Part shown: piece by piece, positions 51,484 through 59,418 of the stretch
Layout of the letters: every line of letters begins with the position of its first letter
Numbering within the stretch: position 1 is the first letter of the stretch
DNA from: an uncultured Clostridium sp.
Lineage (GTDB): Bacteria > Bacillota > Clostridia > Lachnospirales > Lachnospiraceae
Reading direction: 5' to 3'
Length of the DNA: 64,000 nucleotides
NCBI GenBank assembly: GCA_900543885.1
Contig: UQTA01000007.1
Coordinates: 20,033 to 84,032 of the forward strand
Notes under the pieces: model-generated
The model's input: the letters and a program-made list of their open reading frames with translations, nothing else
Database searches by the model: none
Told to the model about the DNA's origin: nothing
Position numbers and translations under genes: made by a program

Positions 51484-51638
51484 CTCTATAGACAGGTGCC
51501 TCTCACTCTGCTGAACGGGCATCTGTCTTTCTCTATGTAAAAAGCTCTGACTGCTTGTTTATGTATAAGAGTATACAAAGAAGTTGTGTCCTAAGTTTGA
51601 AGCAGTCATAAAGGATTTCTAAAATAGTTTAAGAAAAT

Positions 51639-51730
51639 ATTATGATACTAGGGTCAAAAGGTTATAAATCCGGTGCAAGCTTGCTTGCAGGAGGATTTGT
51701 GACCTTGGGACCCTGGTATCATATTATGAT
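51639..51730. repeat. MITE-like element A, short copy
   Basis: About 90 bp bounded by TATGATACTAGGGTC and the complement of TATGATACCAGGGTC, with the inner GCAAGCTTGCTTGC palindrome shared with the longer copy at 36865. It covers the last bases of the AraC gene. The rest of the 302-bp gap holds the terminators; no gene. Confidence 0.7.
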
Positions 51731-52551
51731 GTTATGGGTTTATTTACAAACTGCCTGCGATATTGGGAGGGACTCATACCGGTCACTGACTTAAATACCC
51801 TGTTAAAATGAGTCAGATTGGAAAATCCAGTTTCTCTGCTTATATCTGTGATATTTTTACTGGTCTCCATAAATTTCCGCTGTGCATTCATAATACGTGT
51901 AACATTAATGTAACGCACGATTGTACTATTTGTACTTTTTTTAAATTCACGGCACAGGTAATAGGGGCTGACATAAAACATCTGTGCCAGCATTTCAAGA
52001 CTGATATCTTCCTGGTAATGGCTATGGATATAACGTATCACTTCCCCGATCCGGCTGCTCTTTCCAGGAGCCTTTTCCGGCCGTTTTTCCCTTGCGATCA
52101 GCAACAATAGCACATTTAACATTCCCCGGTCATACTCTTCATGAAAGGCTCCAGGATCTTTCTGTTCTTTTAAAATACCTTCCATGACCCGGTGGATCTC
52201 CTGACGTTTCTTTATATCTGTCCTGTAGATACCGCTTTCTTCTTTTAATGCATCACGTACAGATGGCCACAGGATCTCCTCTGGCTTAAAATACAATACC
52301 AGTCTTTTAAACGGTATATTTTCTTCTCCATAGGAATGATGCATTACATAAGGAGGGAATATCATGAATTCCCCTGCCTCCATTTTATAAAGCTGATCCT
52401 CTACCATATGAAAACGTTCCCCTGCCTCCAGATAATAAATCTCATAATATTCGTGGTAATGTGACTGGGACATATTATCATTTACACCCTGTATCCGTTC
52501 ACTGGCTATTCCAAGTCCCTGGGCCATCAGGATTCCTGCCTGATCGATCAT
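51724..52551 (-). CDS. AraC-family transcriptional regulator
   Basis: Regulator of 275 residues. The N-terminal cupin (about 20-120: QSHYHEYYEIYYLEAGERFH, then FMIFPPYVMHHSYGEE) binds a sugar-type effector, and the C-terminal double HTH includes ISLEMLAQMFYVSPYYLCRE and ISRETGFSNLTHFNRVFKSV with the family end MSPSQYRRQF. AGGAGG precedes the ATG. It is divergent from the GH31/TRAP operon and is its probable regulator. Confidence 0.94.
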   Translation of the reverse strand: MIDQAGILMAQGLGIASERIQGVNDNMSQSHYHEYYEIYYLEAGERFHMVEDQLYKMEAGEFMIFPPYVMHHSYGEENIPFKRLVLYFKPEEILWPSVRDALKEESGIYRTDIKKRQEIHRVMEGILKEQKDPGAFHEEYDRGMLNVLLLLIAREKRPEKAPGKSSRIGEVIRYIHSHYQEDISLEMLAQMFYVSPYYLCREFKKSTNSTIVRYINVTRIMNAQRKFMETSKNITDISRETGFSNLTHFNRVFKSVTGMSPSQYRRQFVNKPITS

Positions 52552-52572
52552 ATCTGTGTCCTCCTGTCTATC

Positions 52573-52645
52573 ATATGTACTCTCGGAATCTTTTTGTACT
52601 TGATTTTGCGAGAAGATTTTTTGTCAGTTGTACCCAAATTTTTAT
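52573..52645. repeat. MITE-like element B, left half
   Basis: Over 70 bp it matches the left half of the element at 30963 (ATGTACTCTCGGAATCTTTT, then TGATTTTGCGAGAAGATTTT), then stops; the opposite end is absent. It lies between the divergent AraC and GH31 genes. The rest of this 325-bp gap is AT-rich and holds the GH31 promoter. Confidence 0.7.
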
Positions 52646-52806
52646 GTATTTATAACAAAGCCCTTATTTATTAAATGTATTTTTCTCCATACACCAGAGC
52701 AAGATATGTAAAATATAAGCTTATACTGTGCAATTTTTGTCTAGTTTTGACCGTGTTATTTTATTATCATGTGATTATCACGTACAAAAAATACCTTGAA
52801 TGCTGC

Positions 52807-52835
52807 TTGTCATTCTTTTGGACACATCATACCAT
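52807..52835 (+). promoter_or_regulatory. Candidate promoter of the GH31-TRAP operon
   Basis: TTGTCA, 17 bp, TACCAT. The weak -10 fits an activator-dependent promoter, and a palindrome GTGATTATCAC lies upstream near 52770-52780 as a possible AraC site. Confidence 0.45.
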
Positions 52836-52876
52836 AAAACCAAGGTAAAAGGAAATATTTAAGGAGGCACAGATTC

Positions 52877-55378
52877 ATGAAAGTATGCATGAATGCGACA
52901 ACCGTAACCCAGAAAGAAAATTATTTTTCTGTTGCTACAAACTGCACAGAGATCCGTATCTTCTTTCTTACCGATCACATCATCCGTATCAGAGCCGGAT
53001 TTGACGGGGATTTTGCAGAAGAATCCTACAGTCTTGTTACTACCGCCTGGGAAGACAGAATGGATACATTCTTAAAAGATTACAGAAAGAGGATCCAGAC
53101 TGCCGATGCAATTTTAGAAGATGGAGCAGATCAGGCAGTGATCCAGGGAAAAGAACTGAAGGTAGTAGTTGAAAAAGATCCTTTCCGCATCTGTGTATAC
53201 GATAAAGAAGGAACTATGATCCATGCAGATATCGTGGACCTTGCTTACCGTGAAGACAGCAACCACCGCCGTATCCACACCAGCCAGATTGAAGCCGATG
53301 ACTGCTTCTATGGTTTTGGTGAAAAAAGCGGTGAATTAAATAAAGCGCAGAAATACATGGTTTTAAGCCCCGGGGATTCCATGGGATATGATCCAAAAGA
53401 AACAGATTCTCTTTATAAACACATTCCTTTTTATATCAAATTAAACCAGACTACTAAAAAAGCAGTTGGATATTTTTATCACAGTACCTGGGAATGTGAT
53501 TTTAATATGGGCCGTGAAAAGCGCAACTACTGGCACCGCTACAGCAGCTATTCTACAAATGGCGGAGATATCGACCTTTTCCTTATTGAAGGACCTGCTA
53601 TGCGCCAGGTTGTAGAACGTTATACAGATCTGACCGGAAAGTCTGCCATGCTTCCCAAGTATGCTTTAGGATATCTTGGATCTTCCATGTATTATCCTGA
53701 ACTGGATGCAGACTGTGATGATGCCATTGAAGAATTTATCGATACCACTAAAGAAGAAGATATCCCTGTAGATGGTTTCCAGCTCTCTTCCGGCTACTGT
53801 GCCATTGAAACTGAACAGGGCATCAAGCGTTGTGTATTTACATGGAATAAAAAACGTTTTAAAGATCCAAAAGACTTTTTTGCCCAGATGAAAAAGAGAG
53901 GCGTCTGCGTTTCACCAAACGTAAAACCCGGTATTCTCCTGATCCATCCAAAACTGGAAGAAATGAAGGCAAAAGGAATGTTTGTTAAAGCCAGCGAAAC
54001 AGAAGAACCTGGTATTGGAACCTGGTGGGGCGGCAAGGGTGTGTTTGTAGATTTTACCAGCCAGGAAACCAGAGATAACTGGAAGGAAATGTTAAAGGAA
54101 AATGTCCTTGACTACGGTACCAGCTCTGTCTGGAACGATAACTGTGAATATGACAGCATGGTTGACAAGGACTGCCGCTGCTCTTTTGAAGGAAAAGGCG
54201 GTACCATTGGACAGTTAAAATCTGTTATGTCCAATATTATGTGCCAGATCACCAATGAAGCAGTTCATGAAACCTTTGATAATACCCGTCCTTACGTAGT
54301 ATGCCGTTCCGGTCATGCAGGTATCCAGCGTTATGCGCAGACCTGGGCAGGTGACAATTTGACCTGCTGGGATTCTTTGAAATATAATATTGCTACCATC
54401 CTTGGTATGGGCTTATCCGGCGTTGCAAACCAGGGATGCGACATTGGCGGCTTCTATGGAGTTTCCCCGGAAGCTGAGCTGTTAGTCAGATGGATCCAGA
54501 ATGGTATTTTCCAGCCTCGTTTCTCGATCCATTCTACCAATATTGACAATACAGTCACCGAACCATGGATGTACAGCAACTGTACGGAATATATCAGAAC
54601 TGCTATTAAATTCCGCTACCGCCTGTTCCCTTATCTGTATTCCTTAATGGAACGTGCACATGAAACCGGACTTCCTATTATGGAGGCAATGTGCAGTGCG
54701 TTCCAGAATGACCCTAAATGTTACGAGGAAGGCGTAGACTTTATGTTTGGTGATTCCCTGCTGGTAGCAAATGTAGTAGAAAAAGGCGCAAAAACCCGCA
54801 AGGTTTATCTGCCGGAAGGAAATACCTTCTATGATTTTTATACAAGAACTCCATATAGCGGCGGACAGACCATTGAACTTCCTGTAGATCTTGGAAGTAT
54901 CCCTCTGTTTGTAAAAGGCGGCGCCATCATTCCTATGGCTTCCAACCAGATGAAGAATCTTATGACTGAGCAGCCTGCAGGAATTTCCATTCTCTGCGCT
55001 CCTGACTGCGATGGTTCCTTTACCTTATATGAAGATGACGGTGTTTCTATGGATTATGAAAAGGGCTGTTACTTAAAGACTTTTATTTCCATGACTGCTG
55101 GGGAGCGCACCGTTCTCACCTTTAAACAGGAAGGTTCCTATGCTACTTCTGTAGAAACTATGGCTTTAGATATGATCCACCGCGAAAAAGCCCCATACTG
55201 GGTGACTGTAGATGGAAAAGAAATCCCTCATTTCCTTCACAGAAGAAAATTTGAAGAGGCTGAATGCGGCTGGTATTACAGCCAGACTTTAAAATCCGTA
55301 CAGGTAAAATACCTGAATCCTAAAAAGGATCATCAGGTTGTAGTTTCCTTTGAACAGTTTGACCTGATCGGCATGTAA
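52877..55378 (+). CDS. Glycoside hydrolase family 31 (alpha-glycosidase)
   Basis: Retaining alpha-glycosidase of 833 residues with the GH31 layout: N-terminal beta-sandwich, (beta/alpha)8 barrel, and C-terminal beta domains. The nucleophile region is SSVWNDNCEYD (about 415-425) and the acid/base Asp is in RYAQTWAGDN (about 485-494), followed by GVANQGCDIGGFYGVSPEAE. The substrate class (glucoside, xyloside or acidic sugar) cannot be read from these motifs. There is no signal peptide, so hydrolysis is inside the cell after uptake. AAGGAGG precedes the ATG. It leads an operon with three TRAP transporter genes 30 bp downstream, pointing to an acidic glycoside. Confidence 0.92.
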   Translation: MKVCMNATTVTQKENYFSVATNCTEIRIFFLTDHIIRIRAGFDGDFAEESYSLVTTAWEDRMDTFLKDYRKRIQTADAILEDGADQAVIQGKELKVVVEKDPFRICVYDKEGTMIHADIVDLAYREDSNHRRIHTSQIEADDCFYGFGEKSGELNKAQKYMVLSPGDSMGYDPKETDSLYKHIPFYIKLNQTTKKAVGYFYHSTWECDFNMGREKRNYWHRYSSYSTNGGDIDLFLIEGPAMRQVVERYTDLTGKSAMLPKYALGYLGSSMYYPELDADCDDAIEEFIDTTKEEDIPVDGFQLSSGYCAIETEQGIKRCVFTWNKKRFKDPKDFFAQMKKRGVCVSPNVKPGILLIHPKLEEMKAKGMFVKASETEEPGIGTWWGGKGVFVDFTSQETRDNWKEMLKENVLDYGTSSVWNDNCEYDSMVDKDCRCSFEGKGGTIGQLKSVMSNIMCQITNEAVHETFDNTRPYVVCRSGHAGIQRYAQTWAGDNLTCWDSLKYNIATILGMGLSGVANQGCDIGGFYGVSPEAELLVRWIQNGIFQPRFSIHSTNIDNTVTEPWMYSNCTEYIRTAIKFRYRLFPYLYSLMERAHETGLPIMEAMCSAFQNDPKCYEEGVDFMFGDSLLVANVVEKGAKTRKVYLPEGNTFYDFYTRTPYSGGQTIELPVDLGSIPLFVKGGAIIPMASNQMKNLMTEQPAGISILCAPDCDGSFTLYEDDGVSMDYEKGCYLKTFISMTAGERTVLTFKQEGSYATSVETMALDMIHREKAPYWVTVDGKEIPHFLHRRKFEEAECGWYYSQTLKSVQVKYLNPKKDHQVVVSFEQFDLIGM

Positions 55379-55408
55379 TAATGCAACATAGAAAGGGGAT
55401 AAAATACG

Positions 55409-56431
55409 ATGAAAAAATTGGCAGCAATTGCAGCCGCTGTAGGACTGGCCCTGTTCAGTCTTACAGGCTGCGCTCAAAGCGGAGTAAAAACCAGTGCAGA
55501 AGCTACACCGGAAAACCCGATGGTGCTTACACTTGCCCACGGCCTTAGCGAAACTCATACAGTCCATATTGCAATGACAGAGTTTGCTGAGAAAGTAAAA
55601 GAACGCACCGATGGAAGGATACAGATCCAGATCTTCCCAAATGGCCAGTTAGGATCTGAAAACGAAAACATGGAACAGCTGATGTCCGGTGTTATCTCCA
55701 TGACAAAGGTGTCTGCTCCTGGTCTTGCAACTTATAATGAATCCTACCACGCATTCGGACTTCCTTATATTTTTGACAGCACAGAAGATTTTTATCATGT
55801 CATGGATTCCAGCCAGATGCATGATTTCTTCCTTTCTTCCGGAAATGACGGCTTTGTAACACTGACTTATTATACTTCCGGAGCACGCTCCTTCTATACG
55901 AAAAATAAAGCCATCCGCAAGCCGGAGGATCTGAAGGGATTAAAGATCCGTGTCCAGGATATGAAATCCCAGACAGACATGATGAAGGCTCTTGGAGGCA
56001 TCCCGGTAGCTATGTCTTATGGTGATGTTTATACTTCTTTACAGACCGGTATTATCGATGGAACTGAAAATAATGAAACTGCCCTTACTACCGGTAAGCA
56101 CGGTGAGATCTGCAAGGTATACTCCACTGACCAGCATGCCATGATCCCTGATGTTATGGTCATGAGTTCCAAAGTATGGAAAAACATCAGCCCTGAGGAT
56201 CAGCAGATCATTCTTGAAGCAGCCCGTGAATCCACAGAAAGCCATAAAATTGCCTGGGACAGTGCGATCCAGCAGGCGATCGAAGAAGCTAAGACTACAA
56301 TGGGTGTTGAATTTGTCAATGATGTAGACAAAGAAGCCTTCCGTGAAGCTACAAGCGGTATGATCGACGATTACTGTGCACAGTATCCAGGTGTTAAAAA
56401 GCTTCTTGATATTATTGATTCTGTAGAATAA
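55409..56431 (+). CDS. dctP: TRAP transporter substrate-binding protein DctP
   Basis: Lipid-anchored binding protein of 340 residues, lipobox LTGC. The fold is the DctP/SiaP type: LTLAHGLSETHTVHIAMTEF, then KGLKIRVQDMKSQTDMMKAL, where the Arg is the carboxylate clamp, and SYGDVYTSLQTGIIDGTENN. The clamp says the ligand has a carboxylate (or similar acid group). It captures the substrate outside and passes it to DctQM. It follows the GH31 gene and precedes dctQ by 11 bp. Confidence 0.95.
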   Translation: MKKLAAIAAAVGLALFSLTGCAQSGVKTSAEATPENPMVLTLAHGLSETHTVHIAMTEFAEKVKERTDGRIQIQIFPNGQLGSENENMEQLMSGVISMTKVSAPGLATYNESYHAFGLPYIFDSTEDFYHVMDSSQMHDFFLSSGNDGFVTLTYYTSGARSFYTKNKAIRKPEDLKGLKIRVQDMKSQTDMMKALGGIPVAMSYGDVYTSLQTGIIDGTENNETALTTGKHGEICKVYSTDQHAMIPDVMVMSSKVWKNISPEDQQIILEAARESTESHKIAWDSAIQQAIEEAKTTMGVEFVNDVDKEAFREATSGMIDDYCAQYPGVKKLLDIIDSVE

Positions 56432-56442
56432 GGAGGACCGTC

Positions 56443-56952
56443 ATGAAAGAATTTTTATCGCTGATCAAAAAATGGATGACACGTCTGTTAGCCGGTATTG
56501 CTACTGTCCTGTTATCCATTATGACACTGCTGGTATTATATCAGGTATTTACAAGATATATTTTAAATAGCCCGGCTGCATTTACAGAAGAACTTGTCCG
56601 TTATTTCCTGATCTGGACCAGCTTTATCGGTGCTGCCTATGCTTTCATCACAAGAGAGCATATGTGTCTGATACTGATCCGTGACAGCTTAAGTCCTTCC
56701 GGAAAACGGATTTTAATGACTCTTATTGATATCCTGATCCTGGTCTTTTCTATTTTTGTTATTACCATCGGAGGCTTTAAGCTGGCTTTAAGTGCACAGA
56801 AGGTATTTTCTGCACTTCTTGGTATCCCAAGAAGCCTGGTGTATGCTATGGCTCCTATATCAGGATTATTTATCATTCTGGCTCAGATCATTAATATTTA
56901 TGAAGATGTGACCGGAACTGCCATTGACATTGAAGGAGGAAATGAATCATGA
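56443..56952 (+). CDS. dctQ: TRAP transporter small membrane subunit DctQ
   Basis: Protein of 169 residues with four membrane helices, the size and layout of DctQ (LLAGIATVLLSIMTLLVLYQ, YFLIWTSFIGAAYAFITREH). DctQ supports the large DctM transporter. AAGGAGG precedes the ATG. Its stop overlaps the dctM start (ATGA), so both are made in equal amounts. Confidence 0.93.
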   Translation: MKEFLSLIKKWMTRLLAGIATVLLSIMTLLVLYQVFTRYILNSPAAFTEELVRYFLIWTSFIGAAYAFITREHMCLILIRDSLSPSGKRILMTLIDILILVFSIFVITIGGFKLALSAQKVFSALLGIPRSLVYAMAPISGLFIILAQIINIYEDVTGTAIDIEGGNES

Positions 56953-58250
56953 GTATCGGACTTACAACGGTTATCTTGTTTGCAGTTTTTGGAATCCTGC
57001 TTTTTTTAAGCTGCCCCATTTCCGTAAGCATCGTGATCGCATCGATCGTTGCTGCCATGTCTTCTCTTTCATGGGATCAGATCACGTTTATCACCATGCA
57101 GAAAATGAACAGCGGTGTTGAAAGCTTTTCTCTGCTTGCCATCCCACTGTTCATCCTTGCAGGAAACATTATGAATAACGGCGGTATTGCAAGACGTCTT
57201 GTGAATTTTGCCAAGCTTTTTGTAGGCTGGATCCCAGGTTCACTGGCACAGGCCAACATTGTAGGAAACATGCTTTTTGGTGCCCTCTCCGGTTCTTCTG
57301 TTGCTGCTGCATCTGCTATGGGCGGCTGTATTTACCCGATCCAGAAGGATGAAGGCTACGATCCTGCATTTGCAACTGCTGTTAATATTGCTTCTGCTCC
57401 TACAGGCCTTCTGATCCCGCCTACCAGTGCATTTATCGTATATTCCACAGTAGCAGGCGGTGTATCCATTTCCACCTTATTCATGGCTGGTTATATTCCC
57501 GGTATCCTCATGGGAGTTGGTTCCATGGTCGTAGCTTTTATTTATGCCAAAAAGCATAAATATCCTACCTCCGGAAAGACACCGATGAAGGAAGCCCTTA
57601 AAGTAACATTGGAAGCTATCCCAAGTCTGCTTCTTATTATCATTGTTATCGGTGGTATTGTAGCCGGTATCTTTACTGCTACAGAAGGTGCAGGTATCTG
57701 TGTGCTTTACTGCCTGATCCTTTCTGTCTGCTACCGCAGCATTACTGTAAAATCTTTCATGAAGATTTTAGTAAGCAGTGCCTGCACCAGCGGCATCATC
57801 CTGTTTCTGATTTCTGCCTCCTCTGCCATGTCCTTTGTAATGGCATATTCCGGGATCCCGGCAGCTATCTCTAACGGAATTATGTCTATTTCAACTAACA
57901 AGTATGTGATCTTTTTCCTGATGAACGTGATCCTGATGGTAGTTGGCATGTTCATGGATATTACTCCTGCGATCCTTATTTTCACACCGATTTTTCTGCC
58001 GATCGCACAAAGCCTTGGTATGAGCGATATCCAGTTCGGTGTTATGCTGATCTTCAACATGTGCCTTGGAAATATAACACCTCCTGTAGGTTCTGTTCTG
58101 TTTGTAGGCTGCGGGATCAGCAAGATCAGTATTGAAGAAGTTACTAAGACCCTGCTTCCTTATTTTGCAGTTCTGTTCCTTCTTCTTTTAGCTGTTACCT
58201 ATATTCCTGCACTGTCATTAGGTGTACCAAAATTAATGGGACTGATCTGA
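56949..58250 (+). CDS. dctM: TRAP transporter large membrane subunit DctM
   Basis: Membrane transporter of 433 residues with about 12 helices of the IT superfamily. Typical blocks: FSLLAIPLFILAGNIMNNGG, GALSGSSVAAASAMGGCIYP and GFFL-like repeated hairpins, ending FNMCLGNITPPVGSVLFVGC. Na+-driven uptake of the DctP ligand is expected. Together DctP-Q-M and the GH31 enzyme form one uptake-cleavage unit. Confidence 0.95.
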   Translation: MSIGLTTVILFAVFGILLFLSCPISVSIVIASIVAAMSSLSWDQITFITMQKMNSGVESFSLLAIPLFILAGNIMNNGGIARRLVNFAKLFVGWIPGSLAQANIVGNMLFGALSGSSVAAASAMGGCIYPIQKDEGYDPAFATAVNIASAPTGLLIPPTSAFIVYSTVAGGVSISTLFMAGYIPGILMGVGSMVVAFIYAKKHKYPTSGKTPMKEALKVTLEAIPSLLLIIIVIGGIVAGIFTATEGAGICVLYCLILSVCYRSITVKSFMKILVSSACTSGIILFLISASSAMSFVMAYSGIPAAISNGIMSISTNKYVIFFLMNVILMVVGMFMDITPAILIFTPIFLPIAQSLGMSDIQFGVMLIFNMCLGNITPPVGSVLFVGCGISKISIEEVTKTLLPYFAVLFLLLLAVTYIPALSLGVPKLMGLI

Positions 58251-58300
58251 TCTCCAAAATCTGTCACAACAACGCTGAACAGACCGGCATTCCTATTTCT

Positions 58301-58329
58301 TTGAAAAATCTCTGGTAATCTCTTATAAA
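58301..58329 (+). promoter_or_regulatory. Promoter of the DUF3881 gene
   Basis: TTGAAA, 17 bp, TATAAA, so this gene is probably separate from the TRAP operon. Confidence 0.65.
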
Positions 58330-58395
58330 GTAGGCTATAATAAAGCGAAAAAACATTTAGTAGCTGAACAGACTTAGAGAAAGAGGGTGAAGGAA

Positions 58396-59289
58396 ATGCA
58401 CAAATTTATGCGCACCATAGGATTTAGCGGCTGCGACAGTGACCTGGAAATAGATAAGATCATGCGAAAGCTGGCAAAAACAGCTGCAAAAACAGCTGTA
58501 TTGGAAAGAAATGACCACCCCGGTCTTTATGAGCTCCGGGCGGAACTGGCGCCGGGAATGGGGATCGTCATGATCGGTCAGATGACAGAAAAAGGAACTT
58601 TTAAACGGGAATATGCATTCCCTTATGTAACCGGCAGCGATATTTCATCTTCTGCTGAATGTTCCATCCAGCGCCATGCTGAACGTGAAACCTATGCCGG
58701 CCTTTTAGATGAATACCGCGTAGGCATTTCCCTTATCTTTTATATAACGAATTCTATTGAATACAGAAGCCGCCGAAGCAAACGTCTTCCCCTGCGGCCA
58801 AAAAGTATCTGTCTGTCCGGCCTTGCTTCCCAGGGAAAAATCCTGCTGCCGGTAAAGAAAACTCCCAAGCAGGCTGAAGATTTAAAACAGGCCGCCAGAA
58901 AACGGGGAAGCCTTTTGGAAGCAGCCCGCCGCGGAGATGAGGAAGCCATTGAAACACTGACCGTAGAAGACATTGATCTGTATTCTATGGTAACAAAACG
59001 TATTATAAAAGAAGATATGTATTCCATTATTGAGACCTGCTTCATGCCAAGCGGCATTGAATGTGATCAGTATTCTATCATTGGAAATATCTTAAGTGTT
59101 AATCTGGTGGAAAATGAACTGACAAAAGAACAGATCTACCGCCTGCGTGTAGAATGCAACGATATGGTATTTACAGTTGCCATAAATAAAGCAGATCTTT
59201 TAGGGGAACCGGCACCTGGAAGGCGTTTTAAGGGCCAGATCTGGATGCAGGGAATGGCTGATTTTGGTGTCAATAATATGTTATATTAA
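58396..59289 (+). CDS. DUF3881-like protein
   Basis: Cytoplasmic protein of 297 residues. MHKFMRTIGFSGCDSDLEID, GMGIVMIGQMTEKGTFKREY and SSSAECSIQRHAERETYAGL match the pattern I associate with DUF3881 (PF12997) of Lachnospiraceae; the central part is Lys/Arg-rich (RRSKRLPLRPKSICLSGLAS). A GTG 9 bp upstream is possible, but the AGAGGG site fits the ATG best. No known role. It stands alone before the helicase gene. Confidence 0.65.
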   Translation: MHKFMRTIGFSGCDSDLEIDKIMRKLAKTAAKTAVLERNDHPGLYELRAELAPGMGIVMIGQMTEKGTFKREYAFPYVTGSDISSSAECSIQRHAERETYAGLLDEYRVGISLIFYITNSIEYRSRRSKRLPLRPKSICLSGLASQGKILLPVKKTPKQAEDLKQAARKRGSLLEAARRGDEEAIETLTVEDIDLYSMVTKRIIKEDMYSIIETCFMPSGIECDQYSIIGNILSVNLVENELTKEQIYRLRVECNDMVFTVAINKADLLGEPAPGRRFKGQIWMQGMADFGVNNMLY

Positions 59290-59294
59290 AACTA

Positions 59295-59324
59295 TTTGGG
59301 ACTCATTGACTGATGAGTCCCAAA
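59295..59324. terminator. Stem-loop after DUF3881 gene
   Basis: TTTGGGACTCAT/ATGAGTCCCAAA, 6-nt loop. The T-run is weak on the plus strand, so termination is probable but not certain. Confidence 0.6.
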
Positions 59325-59330
59325 ATAATA

Positions 59331-59403
59331 TATGATACCAGGGGATTACGAATGTTTTTAGGATTGTGAAAGCACATAGTACGAAACAATCCAGTATCAA
59401 TGG
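59331..59403. repeat. MITE-like element A, partial copy
   Basis: Starts TATGATACCAGGGG and carries the AATGTTTTTAGGATTGTGA/ACAATCC hairpin of the copy at 36865 (there at 36990-37050). It stops at GGGG just before the helicase ATG and may supply part of its ribosome-binding site (GGGGAGAG). Confidence 0.65.
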
Positions 59404-59418
59404 GGAGAGAAAACTATT

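Noticed and set aside
52877..55378. Sulfoquinovosidase (YihQ-like) assignment for the GH31 protein
   Set aside because: The nucleophile region SSVWNDNCEYD does not look like the ADFGE-type motif I associate with sulfoquinovosidases, and no sulfoglycolysis genes are adjacent.
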